The notes under the pieces: generated by a model
The model's database searches: none
Told to the model about the DNA's origin: nothing
The model's input: only the letters and a program-made list of their open reading frames with translations
Shown here: positions 33,644-44,486 of the stretch, piece after piece
How positions within the stretch are numbered: position 1 is the first letter of the stretch
Layout of the letters: each line of letters begins with the position of its first letter
Assembly (NCBI GenBank): GCA_018287875.1
Contig: JAGVVL010000001.1
Coordinates: forward strand, 6,014,001 to 6,078,000
DNA length: 64,000 nucleotides
Direction of reading: 5' to 3'
Source: Nigrospora sphaerica
Lineage: Eukaryota; Ascomycota; Sordariomycetes; Amphisphaeriales; Apiosporaceae
Translations under genes and position numbers: made by a program

Positions 33644-35500
33644 TCAATTGTGCGCGACCTCGAGGATCTCGCGCTCCATCTGGTCAAAGGCGCCGAGGAC
33701 GCTGCCGTACTTTTGGAAGACGCCGTCGCGGTAGCCGTCGTCGACCTTGCGGATGGCGCCGGCCTCGGACCAGCGGCGGCCGATGAGCTCGTCGAAGTTC
33801 TCGTCGGGGCCGCGGCGCTCGAGGGCCCAGACGGCCTTGTAGGCGCCGCCGAGGGCGCAGGCGTTGCCGCCGACGTCGAGCTTGTAGACGCCGTCGACGC
33901 CGCCCAGCACGTCGCCGACGACGCGCGCGATGGCCGGGTTCAGCGACCCGCCGCCCACGAGGTAGATGCGCCGCGGCTGCGCCGGCAGCCCTCCGCCCGG
34001 GCTGTCGACGAGCCGCTGAGACCGCAGCCGCATCGACAGCGCCTGCGACTCGACGATGCACCGCGCGTCCTTCTCGGCGCCCCAGTCGCCCGCCGGCGCC
34101 AGCCCCGTCCCGTCCGCCGCGCTCGTGTACCGCCACGTGCCCGCCTTGACGTTGGGCACGATCTCGGGCAGCGGGAAGTAGAGGCCCAGCTTGGCCCTGT
34201 CGCCCTCGGACGCGGCGTCCAGCGGCGCCGTGCCGAGCACGTGCTTGTTGAAGCTGGCCCACGGGTCCGCGCCCTCGGGCTTGGGGAGCTTGTCCCGCAC
34301 CTTCTCGCGGGCGAGCCCGCCGTTCTTGTAGCAGAGCATGAACATGTACTGCCCCGGGTTGCAGGGGTGGTTCATAAAGTGGTACGACGGGTCCGGCTTG
34401 TACGTGGGCGTGATCATCAGGAAGGTGGACGAGGTGCCGAGGGAGACGATGGCATCGAGGGGCCGGAGGGGCAGGGCGCAGATGGTGCCCTGGTTGTCGC
34501 CGGTGAAGGGCACGATCTGACAGTCGGGGCTGAAGCCGTACTTGTCGACAAAGTAGCGCGCGACGGGGCCCATGCTGCCGCCGCCGTCCAAACGCACCTC
34601 GCCCAGCTTTTTGCGTAGCTCCGCGACGCCGTCTTTGCCGCCGGCGCAGAGCTCCAGCAGCTCCTCGCTCCATTTGGCGTCGTGGATGTCCCAAAGGTTC
34701 ATGCCCGTCACGTCGCCAATGTCCATGGGCGCCCAGGCGCCCAGGAAAAGCGAGGGGAGGAACGAGGACACAAGAGAAATGCGCGCCGTGTTCTGGTAGA
34801 CCTCGGGGCGCCTCCGGCGCATCCGCATGATTTGTGTTCCCGTGAATCGCTACAACGAATCAGCCCATGCCCCCGTCCCAACTCGGAACGCGTCTTTGGC
34901 GGCCGCCGGTGTGCACTTACGTGGTGTGCCGAACTGCCCGTCACCTCGGCCAGGCGCGCCTTGGAGCCCAGATGCGAGTCGAACAGATCGCACTCGGCCT
35001 GGGTGCTGTGGTCCTGCCAATTGGGCCCAAACTCGTAGGCGAAGGCATCGCGGAGCTGCGCCTCCAGGGAGCTCTTGGCGTCCAGCGCCTCGAGGGCGGG
35101 CTGGCTCTGGGCGTTCCAGAAGACGCTGCCGTGCTGCTGGCACGAGCCGCTCACGCCCTTGATGCGGTCCATGGGGCACTGGTTGTCCCGCAGCCGGTGC
35201 AAAACGAGGTCCACGGCTTCGAGCCACATGGCCACGGGCGCGAACACCTCGCCCTCGGCCTCGTTTGTCAGCACGCCCTTGTGTACATTGTACTTGGCGC
35301 CGAAATCGGCGTCGAAGTCGACCTTGGCCTCCGAGACGACCTTGAGGTCCGAAGAGACTACGATGGCTGTGGCAGGGGGCGGGGCGCTCCCGTCAGTCGA
35401 CTGTCCACTATACCCACGGTCGGCGGAGGGAAAGGCACGATTTACCCTTGAGCTGCTGGGTTGACAGGTCGAACCCCAGGTATAAGGGGCCGGAGCTCAT
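33644..35500 (-). CDS. xks1: D-xylulose kinase (xylulokinase, FGGY family)
   Basis: This enzyme phosphorylates D-xylulose to D-xylulose 5-phosphate, linking fungal pentose (xylose/arabinose) catabolism to the pentose phosphate pathway in the cytosol. The exons are 35500-35446, 35366-34921 and 34849-33644, with introns of 79 and 71 nt, giving 568 residues, the fungal norm. The N-terminus MSSGPLYLGFDLSTQQLKAIVV holds the phosphate-1 motif of the ASKHA fold, joined across intron 1. SGSCQQHGSVFW follows and then FTGTQIMRMRRRRPEVYQ across intron 2. The C-terminal half contains PFTGDNQGTICAL, the ATP-site SLGTSSTFL and the adenosine motif VGGGSLNPAIARV. A 416-codon frame on the opposite strand is a GC-rich shadow. 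Confidence 0.95.
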
Positions 35501-36983
35501 ACTGGCGGTTGTTCCTCTAGGAGGTTACAGCTTCGCAGTCGGGGGAGGCGGCAGTAGCAGTGCGCGTGTGCCGAGACAAGACGATAGCAGCTTGGGTGGG
35601 TGTGCTGGGGGAGGGGTGGTTTGTTCGTAGAAAGGCAGTCGGTGTTCCGTCGAAGCACACCTGAGAGAAAGAAGAGGAGGGCAGAGAGAGGAAGAGAGAG
35701 GGGGGGCTAAGACCGCCGGACGTCTCGGGCGAGTGAGCAAATGATGGGTCGTTGGGGACGGAGAAGAAGACAAGACGGCGAGGTCGATACTTGGATCCCA
35801 TCGCACGGATACATGGATGTCGAATCACCGTTGTTGCTACGGTGTAGCCGCACATCCTGATGCAAGCTTGACCCGGCCTGACGACGCGGGCCCGTTGGGT
35901 TTGACGCAGGGCTGGCTTGGCTGGCAACGGAGCGCCGCTCGCTGGCTCTGACGCGGGGTTCCCACTGCTATGAGATCAGGGTATCCATCCCACCTGCTAT
36001 CCATTCGGAGCCGGAGAGGGCAACTGGCGGGGGGATCCACGATGGCGGATGGTGGTTTTCTGGGTCTCGCTTTTTCCAGCGGGGCCTCCATTTCGTCAGT
36101 CTTCCCGACGGCAGCACCTTTGCCTCCAGGCCCGGGCCGGCAGGGCAGAGCTTGATAGCCTCGCACGAGGCTAGAGCTTTTTGTCCATGTGCGCAGCGTT
36201 GGGATACTCGCAGACCTATCGACATAGGTAGGTATCAAATTCTTGGCCGCCGCACCGGTACGCCTCGTGAGCAGTATGGAAAATCAGTATCTAGAATGCT
36301 CAACCAATACGACTAGACTTGAGTTGCATTTAGGCTGAATACCACCCACGCTCGACCTCGGTCTGGTGTGTGCGGCTCTACACGCAATTGCCCGGGTACG
36401 GATACGCAGCCCCCCGTGGCAAGCGTTCTAGACCGCTGGTCGCCAGTCGCCGGATATCCAAAGTACTTTTGGTATTCAAAGCTGGGTCCCCGGCTGCAGA
36501 GAATGGAGTCCCCAGGATAGGCGCGCCAATGTGTGTGTTGCCTCAATTTGCTCGGTATATCCTGCTACGAGCCACGTGGAGGTCCGCAGATGGTTCTCAG
36601 TTCTGTTGTCAAATTTCAAGCCGGCGAGATGCCAAGTCACGAGCCCGGCCCTGTATCTCCCATCCCATCTCCGAATGCCGTTTCAAATGCACCGTGTGTC
36701 CTCTCATGTGAGCAGCTAACCTTCATGTCTGCGAGTCTTGAACGCCGTCTGATGCTAAGTCCCCCCTCTGGTCGCCGAGGGGCAAAAGTACACGACCCTT
36801 TGCGCAGCTTCGCGCCGCCGTCTGTTCGATGGGTCCGGTAAGCGCTCTCTCGGGAGCTGCTCTTGTGGTATCATCAAAGCTTGTTCGTCCTGTTTCCTGT
36901 CTTGCTGCAAGTTTCAAACCAGATCCTAATAACGCCATTTTATGGGAGAACTACGCCAGTGCCTTTCTGATGGTATCCCGTCA
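35501..36983. other. Intergenic: xylulokinase upstream region and MMT 3' side
   Basis: About 1.5 kb with no supportable gene. The part near 35501-35720 should hold the xylulokinase promoter and leader and is G/A-rich (35660-35710). From about 36200 the sequence becomes richer in A and T. Confidence 0.5.
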
Positions 36984-38585
36984 TCAGTGGGACTTGTGGT
37001 GGTCGTGCTTGTGGCCGTTGTCTTCCTCCTCAGGCTCGGGGCTCGACCGTTGGCTTACGTCGCCAGCAATGAATTCGTCGAATTTGGATGCCACCGCGGC
37101 CTCCTTGGGCACGAAGCGAACCCGGACCCTGCGGACGCCGCGGACTTTGCCCCCGACCCGCGTTCTGACCAAGTCCTCCACCTGTCGGGCGTGTTCCACC
37201 GTCCAGTGGCTCGGCACCGCCATCTCGAGGTCGACAAGGTAGTTCTGGCCTGACTTTACGCCCGAGACATCACGGAGCTCAATCTCGTGCGTCTCGGGGA
37301 AATCGACCAGTGCCTTGTGTGCTTGTTTCTGGATGTTGCCCTTGACCTCGGCGTCGATGCTACGGTCGGCGAGTTCCATCAGGGAGGAAAGCGTGTTCTC
37401 GGCACCGGCTTTGATAACGAGCAGGGAGATGAGAAGGCCGCCCACCGGGTCGAGCCAGGCGGCATTCTGCACGAAGTTGGCGCCAAGGATGACAGCCAGG
37501 GTCACGATGCCGGTAAGACTGTCAACTCGGTGGTGGACGGCGTTGGATGCGAGGACGGACGACTTGCGCTCTCGGGCGACCTTCATAGCTGTGGGAGATG
37601 ATGCGATCAGCAATTGCCTTCAGTCCGGTAGCCGGCAGCCGGCATGGGGAAAGGGGGAGGCTGTCGTACTCGCATGGTAGAGCCACTCTTTGATAGCCAC
37701 GGTGCCTGCAGCCAGCCAGGCAGCATGCAGACTCGGGGCGGTATGATCGTGACCGTGACCGTGGCCGTGGCCGTGGCCGTGGCCGTGACTGTGGCCGTGC
37801 GAGTGCGCATGCGCCAGCATCTCGGCGGCCGCGGCTGGGTCCAGGAAGAAATGGCCGTACAGAGACAACAAGCTGCCGTAGCCCATCCACAAGCCACCGA
37901 CGAGGAGCATGCCCGAGACGCCGAGGGAACCCAAGCTCTCAATCTTTCCAAAGCCCGTGGGGAACTTATCGGTGGGCGGCCGCAAGCTCCAGGAGATGGT
38001 GGCCAGGGTCAGGACGTCCGAGGCCATGTCGGTCACGCTGTGGATGGCGTCGGCGACCATGGCCTGCGAGTTGAAGGCGTAGCCGCCCACGCCCTTGGCA
38101 ACGGCCATGCCAAGGTTGGAGAAGAGGCCGAGGCGGGTGATGCGAACGCCGGCATCGTTTTTGTTCTGCGAGGTCAGGTAGACGTTGTCGTGGTGGTGAT
38201 GGTGGTGGCCGTGGCCGTGGCCGCTGTGGCTCCGGGTTTGGGCGAGGGCTGCCATGGCGGGTAAGGAGCGCAGGAAGTCGCGGGTGCGCGACAGGCGGGA
38301 CAAGGGGACAGTCGGCGGCGGACGCGAGGATATAGAGGTTTGGGCTGAGGTCTGCAAGACACGACACGGGTGCAGTTGCGGGTGATGTGGCCTTACTAAG
38401 GGATCCAATCCGCATCCCCGCCGGGTAAGGTGCCTGGGCGTAGGTGTAGGTGTGATGGCTGAAGTACGGAAAGCCTTTGTTGGAGCTGCGCTCAACCGAA
38501 CGGGAACAGGAGCCGTCACGCGGCTACCACCTAGAGCACCGAACCCCAACCCCCTGAGGCCCGCGCAACGTCGACCAGCAGTCAT
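36984..38585 (-). CDS. mmt1: Mitochondrial cation-diffusion-facilitator metal transporter (MMT1/2-like)
   Basis: The family moves iron or related divalent metals across the mitochondrial inner membrane. The exons are 38585-38397, 38351-37670 and 37588-36984, giving 491 residues. Intron 1 is 45 nt and intron 2 is 81 nt. The first 60-70 residues are Arg-rich and lack acidic residues, fitting a mitochondrial presequence. A His block (HGHGHHHHHHD) precedes the membrane domain. The CDF metal sites are visible as ADAIHSVTDMASD and NAVHHRVDSLTG, flanked by membrane helices (FSNLGMAVAKGVGGYAF; LLISLLVI). Between helices 4 and 5 lies a long His-Gly repeat encoded by 37744-37803, typical of a metal-sensing loop. 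The C-terminal cytoplasmic-type domain contains SHWTVEHARQVEDLVR, and the tail is acidic then His-rich (EEEDNGHKHDHHKSH). It is divergent from the sirtuin gene. Confidence 0.9.
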
Positions 38586-40079
38586 TGCGGCTGCATCGGT
38601 TCCAACCGCAGGAAGACGAGATGCCGGTCAATGTCGGCGTGGCTTTCTTAGTCCCCCGTTACAAGTTCTGCGTGTGAAGTTCGACCGCAATCCCAACTCC
38701 AGTGGCTATCAAAGGCGATGGGAGGTTGTCTTGCCTGCTTTGCGGAGGCTGCGAGTAAGTACTTTTACGTATGCGTGGGTGCGTGGTCGGAACTATCCTG
38801 GATGTTGACGTGTTTGTGGACTTACTGTACGTACCTCCCACCCCGAGCCCCGATCGTTACTGTACCAGCTTGCAGCGAGCACCGAGTCGCTGGACGTGTG
38901 TATAAGTGGACTGACTGCAAGAGGGGGGGGGAGCCTTGGGCCTGCCGTCGGGCGTTTTTACGGTCAGCGCCGATCTCGTGCACAGGTCTGCTGGGGTTAC
39001 GTAGAGGCACCTCTTCCAAGATGCAAGTAGGGCAGAGAAGTAGGTACTGACCGGGCCTGTTGGTCAATCGACGGCTAGGGACGGCCAGGCAGGTAGATGT
39101 GAGAAAAGGACCCGGCAGGGACTTGAGAAATAGGTGTCAAGGTTGACGGAGGATTCCTATGCGGAGGGTCGGATGGCCTGCGGGACAAAAGTGAAGCGGG
39201 TGTGTGGCGCGTATGCGACAATGGGTAGGCGGACCCGAATGTGGTCGCAAATCCGTGTCCGGCAACATACGATGCGCCAGAAAACCCGACCGGAGGCAGC
39301 CAGCCTGTATTATGTACGTAGTATACCTTTTAGGATAGGCTACCGGGTGAGACGAGAACCACCACCTGCTACTTCACGAGCTCTCCACCATATCATCAAG
39401 AAGGGAAACTTACTCGCCCAATTTCAAACTTGGACTTTGGTCATGGATCATGGATCATGCCTGACCCAAGCCTTGCTCACCGTGTTGCCTGTTTTATATA
39501 TCGCATCCGTATAGCGTTACGTCACTTCTCGGCACGTCGCCTACTTGGAGGTATACACAAATCCACGCTTAGACGATTACTGCCCTCCCCATCGGCCATC
39601 GGGGCCGTACTGGCACGCGATCAAGTCCTCTGCTCCGGAAACGGAAGCCCAGCACCTATCCTCGGCTCAATTGTGACTTGGATTTACTAAAAAAGAGCCT
39701 CCCCGTGAACATTGCCATTGCTGCTCCCACAGTTTCTGGTCCCTAACTTTCTTTTTTCTGCAACGGCATGAGCCAGGTAATATAGAAATAATGTAGCCCT
39801 ACCAGTACTTGACTCCGGCTTGGTCAGCGTCCTTACCATAGTTGACTTAGCGCCACTCCCAGGCTTGTCCCGTCCTGAGAGTGAGGTGACGACTTTGATT
39901 TGGGAGTCAAGACTGCCCGCGGGTGCCTGTACATCTATCTGTCTCTAGTGTACATAGACACTGTCTATTCCCAGCCTGCTTGCCCGCCTGCTTTCCCCTG
40001 CCGAGACGACTCTACTCCCTAGGTTTTGAGTGGACAGTCCCATCGCGCTGCGAACCCGCCCGGTTAATCACCCGCCTAG
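38586..40079. promoter_or_regulatory. Shared divergent upstream region of mmt1 and the sirtuin gene
   Basis: About 1.5 kb between two start codons. It contains GTACGTACCTCCC and AAGTACTTTTACG motifs and AT-rich patches at 39690-39830, but no gene and no recognised factor site. Promoter use is inferred from the gene layout. Confidence 0.4.
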
Positions 40080-41282
40080 ATGTTGCGCAAACCCTACATG
40101 CGCATCCCTTATACGGATGCCTTAGCAGCCCCGACCGTCAGGCCCCCGAGCGCAACTACTCTCCCTGGGGCCATTGCCGCTTTACAGGGATTTTTGACCG
40201 CCCCGCCACCCCGTGGCTCGCCGGCCTCGACGCTCGTCCTCACCGGAGCCGGCATATCCGTCGCCAGTGGCCTTGCTGATTATAGGGGCAAAAATGGGAC
40301 GTACCGGGTCAACCAGAGCTACCGCCCCATCTACTACTCGGAGTTTCTACAAAACCATGAAGCCCGGAAGAGATACTGGGCCAGGAGCTTTCTAGGATGG
40401 ACCACATTACACAAAGCCAAACCAAATACCAGCCACTACGCCGTCAAACACCTCGGCGAACTGGGTCTCGTCAGTGGTGTCATTACACAGAACGTCGATT
40501 CCTTTCATCCCAAAGCCCACCCGCACCTACCCACTATCGAACTGCATGGCTATCTACGCTCTCTGGTGTGCATCTCCTGCCACCAAGAACTCCCACGAGA
40601 CGTCTTCCAGGACGAGCTGGCAAGGCTGAACCCGGCTTGGGCCTCCTTCCTGCAGGAAATACTGGCATCCGGTGCTTTGGACACCGAGAACCCCGATGAG
40701 CGCCGTCGAAGGGGGATGAGGACAAACCCGGATGGCGATGTTGATCTACCAGACGCGCCGTACACGACCTTCAGATATCCGGCCTGTCCTCGCTGTTTGA
40801 CCAAACCACCAACCACACCAGACGGAGCTCGTTCCGTGGTCGAGGTCGATGGCGACGGGGCCTGGAAGCCGACGAGCACGGCAGGTATCCTGAAGCCGGC
40901 TGTCATCATGTTCGGCGAGAACATTCGCCCCCAGACCAAAATCGACGCCGAGGCAGCCGTCGAGGCCGCCGGCAAGCTGCTTGTCATGGGGACCTCGCTG
41001 GCAACATACTCGGCCTGGAGAATCGCCAAAAGAGCCCGAGAACGCAATATACCAATTGCGATTGTGAATTTGGGGGGGGTGCGAGGAGAAGAGCAGTTCT
41101 TCCCCGGCGATGCATCGCAGATCGATGCCGGAGGTATCCGACTGGACATGTCGACCGACGAGCTGCTGCCGGCTGTGGTCGAGCAACTACGCAGCGCATC
41201 GAGCCATCAGCGTGCAGCAGAGGAACGCCAAGATAGCCACGAAAGACACGGAGCTGCCGTATTCAAAGACATGATGTCCTGA
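40080..41282 (+). CDS. Sirtuin, class II (SIRT4-like NAD-dependent deacylase)
   Basis: A single exon of 400 residues starts at the ATG at 40080. The Rossmann motif is TLVLTGAGISVASGLADYRG, with the NAD-contacting TQNVDSFHPKAH and the catalytic His156 in ELHG. Zinc ligands are C164/C167 (CISC) and C236/C239 (CPRC), with a Pro/Asp-rich insert between them. Later come KPAVIMFGE, GTSLATYSAWRI and VNLGGVRG. The GTYRVNQSYRP region after ADYRG and the overall length fit the SIRT4/class II group, which is usually mitochondrial. A weak basic N-terminus (MLRKPYMRIPY) agrees, but targeting is inferred. The canonical NVDGLH of the family is NVDSFH here. The gene is convergent with the small membrane protein downstream, with only 80 bp between stop codons. 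Confidence 0.92.
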   Translation: MLRKPYMRIPYTDALAAPTVRPPSATTLPGAIAALQGFLTAPPPRGSPASTLVLTGAGISVASGLADYRGKNGTYRVNQSYRPIYYSEFLQNHEARKRYWARSFLGWTTLHKAKPNTSHYAVKHLGELGLVSGVITQNVDSFHPKAHPHLPTIELHGYLRSLVCISCHQELPRDVFQDELARLNPAWASFLQEILASGALDTENPDERRRRGMRTNPDGDVDLPDAPYTTFRYPACPRCLTKPPTTPDGARSVVEVDGDGAWKPTSTAGILKPAVIMFGENIRPQTKIDAEAAVEAAGKLLVMGTSLATYSAWRIAKRARERNIPIAIVNLGGVRGEEQFFPGDASQIDAGGIRLDMSTDELLPAVVEQLRSASSHQRAAEERQDSHERHGAAVFKDMMS

Positions 41283-41362
41283 AGCCAAGGCGCCGACATG
41301 TTCGTAGATGTATATAAATCCCATCATAATGGCATGGCTTTTCTCGGTTCTGCATCCGCAAC

Positions 41363-42052
41363 CTAGAAGAAGTTCGAGTAACTTATAGGCTTAGCTTTGG
41401 ATGGCTTCGAGTCTGACGTCTCAGTGGCGGCTCCGTGAGCGGCGGCTTCGATCTCCGGTTCGGCAGCCTCACTCGGCTTGTGTTTCCTCGGCGCTCTCGT
41501 CTTCCTCTTAACCGAATCGGCCTTTTCCATTTCCTTCATGACTGTGACTTGGTTAGCCAGATTCGTGTATGTTCTGGGAAAGGCTCGGTGTTGCTCACCC
41601 TCTTCCCACTCTTTCTCGCTCTCGGCATCGCCAGTTCCTAGTGCCTTTTCTACATCGACCTCCTCGCCCTTTTGCAGCTTCTCCACAACCTCACGCAGCA
41701 CGCCAATCCGGGTCTCGGCTCTGCGGGTGAATGTGTTGAAGTCTCGTCGGAGCGCAATCATTTGTATAGACATGGAGCCGATAAACATGAAGATGACAAT
41801 GAAGAAGGTAGCCGGGTTCCATTCTTTGGACTTGGGCTTCTTCGGCACGTGCCAGTCGACTTCTTGTTTACGACGTCGGAATGGCTTTGGTATCAGGGAC
41901 TTCCAAAAAGACGTTTCGGCGATTGAGGGTGCCGAGCTGGCACTACGGACAACGGTCCTCGGCAGGCCAGAGTACAGTGCTCGTCGGGGTAGTGTTCTCG
42001 TGAGCGAGCCTCGCAGAACGTGGGAGGCACTGCGCCTCACGAATTCGTCCAT
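41363..42052 (-). CDS. Small fungal mitochondrial membrane protein (DUF5321-like)
   Basis: The exons are 42052-41599 and 41541-41363. The 57-nt intron (GTGAGC...ACAG) is a multiple of three and has no stop, so the unspliced frame is also open (229 residues against 210 spliced). Splicing joins EKEWEE to VMKEMEKADSVK, which reads more like the fungal family. The first 50 residues are Arg/Ser-rich (a mitochondrial presequence type). One membrane segment follows SKEWNPATFF: FIVIFMFIGSMSIQMIALR. A coiled-coil stretch comes next (RRAETRIGVLREVVEKLQKGEEVDVEKAL), then a Lys/Glu/Ala-rich tail. I recall this layout from the DUF5321 family, whose function I cannot state. Expected location is the mitochondrial inner membrane (inference). 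Confidence 0.8.
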   Translation of the reverse strand: MDEFVRRSASHVLRGSLTRTLPRRALYSGLPRTVVRSASSAPSIAETSFWKSLIPKPFRRRKQEVDWHVPKKPKSKEWNPATFFIVIFMFIGSMSIQMIALRRDFNTFTRRAETRIGVLREVVEKLQKGEEVDVEKALGTGDAESEKEWEEGEQHRAFPRTYTNLANQVTVMKEMEKADSVKRKTRAPRKHKPSEAAEPEIEAAAHGAATETSDSKPSKAKPISYSNFF

Positions 42053-42980
42053 GGTTCTCTGAGTAGTTGGCGCTTAGGTACAGACGCGGGTCGCTCGCTG
42101 ACGGACGAGAGCCGAGGTAGGTGAGTTCGGGAAGAGATCTGGAGTTTAGGTATGGGATGCGATTACATGCAGGTCCTCCGCCAAAAATGCGAAGCGTCGC
42201 TCATCAAATGGATCTCAAAAAAACGCACGGGCCCCGCTTTACATCGGAGATGGAGTAGGTACTTTACGTACTCAGTGGTACCCTCAATTGGTACCTTTAG
42301 CCTGGACCTTCTCCCACCTTGCCTTCTTCTCGTCCCTCAACACCATGCGTCTCGTAGATTTCACGGCTTTGGTCTGTTTACTGTCAAGGCGGAAAAAATA
42401 TCATTCCTAAAATATCCATATGTAGGATTTTACCACAGCGGACATGGAGCTGCATACCTCCCATCCTTTATTATACGACCCTCGTTATGGTGGCAAGCGG
42501 GTACATGAACTATCGGTGCCCGGGCAGTAGCGCTAAAGCGATCCATACCTACAGGGGCTCTCCACCGGTAACTGACGTGCCCCGCGAAACGAAACACATC
42601 CCATGGGAGGCCACAGGCGCCCCGACCAACTCAAAACCTCCCTCCAGTGGTGACATGGGATGTGACAGAAGGCTTAACTAGCAGTAACTCGCAGACCGCA
42701 AGCCGTGAACTGGCATGTGACACGCATCTTACTACCACCACACCAGCGGCCGTTGATCCTCTTTACCTAATTCTACTTCTGAACTTCCCCAGACCAGATA
42801 GTACAACCTTGTCGGCCTTCAACTCCCTGCGATGCGCTCGTGACCCTTGGGAACATGCCATATTCAGACTGACCCTGAGCTGCGCTGTCTCAACGTCATC
42901 GTCCCCTATCTCCCGCCCTTCCCTTTCGTTGCCGCTTTCGTTCAGATTCGTCCGCGGCCTGCGCGGAACTTTGACTAGCC
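42053..42980. promoter_or_regulatory. Shared divergent upstream region of the DUF5321-like and peroxin genes
   Basis: These 928 bp lie between two start codons. They contain GTAGGTACTTTACGTACTC and CAATTGGTACC motifs at about 42255-42295. No frame is supported. The promoter role is inferred from orientation. Confidence 0.4.
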
Positions 42981-44486
42981 ATGGACCACGAGTCTGCCGG
43001 TGACGCTTTCGTCAACCGCGACGATCCTATTCCGACCGTCCGGTTTGACAGCTCGCGGTCGGCATCCACACCGGCATCTTCGTCACAAACGCCAGCTGCT
43101 CAGGATTCGGATACTTCCGACCAGGAAACCCAGCGGCCCAAACGCAAGGGCATTCGCGAGCGTTTGTCTGTCTTCAAAGACAAGGCGTCGATGCAAGACA
43201 AGCTCTTCGAAAAGCTGCTGGCGCAGATCCTTCAAGATGGCGGCGACATCCCCCTCGACAACTCCAAGGCAGGTGGCATCCATGCCAGTACGAGCCGGCC
43301 CAACTTCAACCTCCCTACCATGTCGAACAACTTCCGCCGTTTCAACGGCCGTATCGGCGTCGTGTTTGTCTTCCAGGCCAAGGCCATTCGGTTACTTTCG
43401 TGGCGCCACCCGACCCATACGCTCTCCTTCCTGGCCGTCTACACGTTCGTGTGCCTGGACCCGTACCTCCTCCCACTTCTCCCCATGGCCATTCTTCTCA
43501 TCGGTGTCATGATACCCAACTTCATCGCCCGCCACCCTGCCGCCCACTTCAGCCTGACCAGTGAGCAAGCTACTGGCTATTCGCCCATCGGCCCGCCCTT
43601 GGCGCCTGCTAGGACCGTGAAACCCGCAAAGGAGCTCAGCCGCGATTTCTTTCGCAATATGCGCGACCTGCAGAACTGCATGGAAGATTTCAGTCAGCTT
43701 CACGACGGCGTTGCAACGATGCTCGTCCCGCGCTTGAACTTCAGCGACGAGGCTCTGAGCAGCGCCATATTCGTCTTTTTGTTCGCCGCCTGTCTGTTCT
43801 TGAGCATTGCTTCAAACGCCCTGCCGTGGCGCTTCATCTTCTTAATTATGGGATGGGCCGTCACAATCATGGGACATCCCCTCGTTCAGGCACAGCTCGA
43901 AGCTACCCATGGGAAGCATTTGAAAGCTAACGAGGAGAAAGCCCGGAGCTTGATGGAGAAGTGGGTGGATAGCGACGTAATACTCGACAGCGCCCCCGAA
44001 ACACGTGAAGTCGAGATCTTTGAACTACAAAGGCTTTCGAACCATAGCGGCGAATGGGAGGCTTGGACTTTCAGTCCTTCACCTTACGACCCTCTTTCAG
44101 CTGCTCGCCTAGCTGGGGAGCGCCCATCTGGGACAAGATTCTTCGAGGACGTCTCCCCTCCACAGGGCTGGGAATGGAGCGAGAAGAAATGGGCACTGGA
44201 CCTTTGGAGTAGGGAGTGGGTGGAGGAACGTATCATCACCGGTGTCGAGGTGGAAACGGAAGGCGAGAGATGGGTGTACGATATCTTCGATGAAAATGAG
44301 AAAGACAAAGTGGGGGTGGTCGAGGAGAGCAACTCAGACGACAGCCCGTCAAGGACCAGAGCCAAGGCATTTGCCCCTAAGCCTAGCTGGGAAGAGGGCG
44401 AGGACTACGAAGGCAGAAGGGGTGAGTGGCGGCGGAGACGGTGGGTAAGGCTGGTCAAGAGAAAGAACCTGTGCACGGGCAGCTAA
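42981..44486 (+). CDS. Pex24-family integral peroxisomal membrane peroxin
   Basis: A single exon of 501 residues starts at the ATG at 42981 in an AGCCATGG context. The family (Pex24/Pex28/Pex29 type) controls peroxisome number and ER-peroxisome contacts. The N-terminal 40 residues are Ser/Thr-rich, then a basic helix (KGIRERLSVFKDKASMQDKL). Membrane segments are seen at TLSFLAVYTFVCLDPYLLPL with PMAILLIGVMIPNF, and at AIFVFLFAACLFLSIASNAL with WRFIFLIMGWAVTIMG. The C-terminal third is the dysferlin-like domain, with repeated aromatic motifs: EWEAWTFSPSPYDPLS, PPQGWEWSEKKWALDLWSREW and RWVYDIFDE, ending RRRRWVRLVKRK. Which of the numbered peroxins it equals cannot be settled by eye. Confidence 0.88.
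   Translation: MDHESAGDAFVNRDDPIPTVRFDSSRSASTPASSSQTPAAQDSDTSDQETQRPKRKGIRERLSVFKDKASMQDKLFEKLLAQILQDGGDIPLDNSKAGGIHASTSRPNFNLPTMSNNFRRFNGRIGVVFVFQAKAIRLLSWRHPTHTLSFLAVYTFVCLDPYLLPLLPMAILLIGVMIPNFIARHPAAHFSLTSEQATGYSPIGPPLAPARTVKPAKELSRDFFRNMRDLQNCMEDFSQLHDGVATMLVPRLNFSDEALSSAIFVFLFAACLFLSIASNALPWRFIFLIMGWAVTIMGHPLVQAQLEATHGKHLKANEEKARSLMEKWVDSDVILDSAPETREVEIFELQRLSNHSGEWEAWTFSPSPYDPLSAARLAGERPSGTRFFEDVSPPQGWEWSEKKWALDLWSREWVEERIITGVEVETEGERWVYDIFDENEKDKVGVVEESNSDDSPSRTRAKAFAPKPSWEEGEDYEGRRGEWRRRRWVRLVKRKNLCTGS

Noticed and set aside
33368..34618. 416-codon frame on the plus strand
   Set aside because: It lies fully antisense to the well-supported xylulokinase exon 3. Its Val/Ala/Arg/Asp-rich translation has no domain and follows from the codon bias of the true gene.
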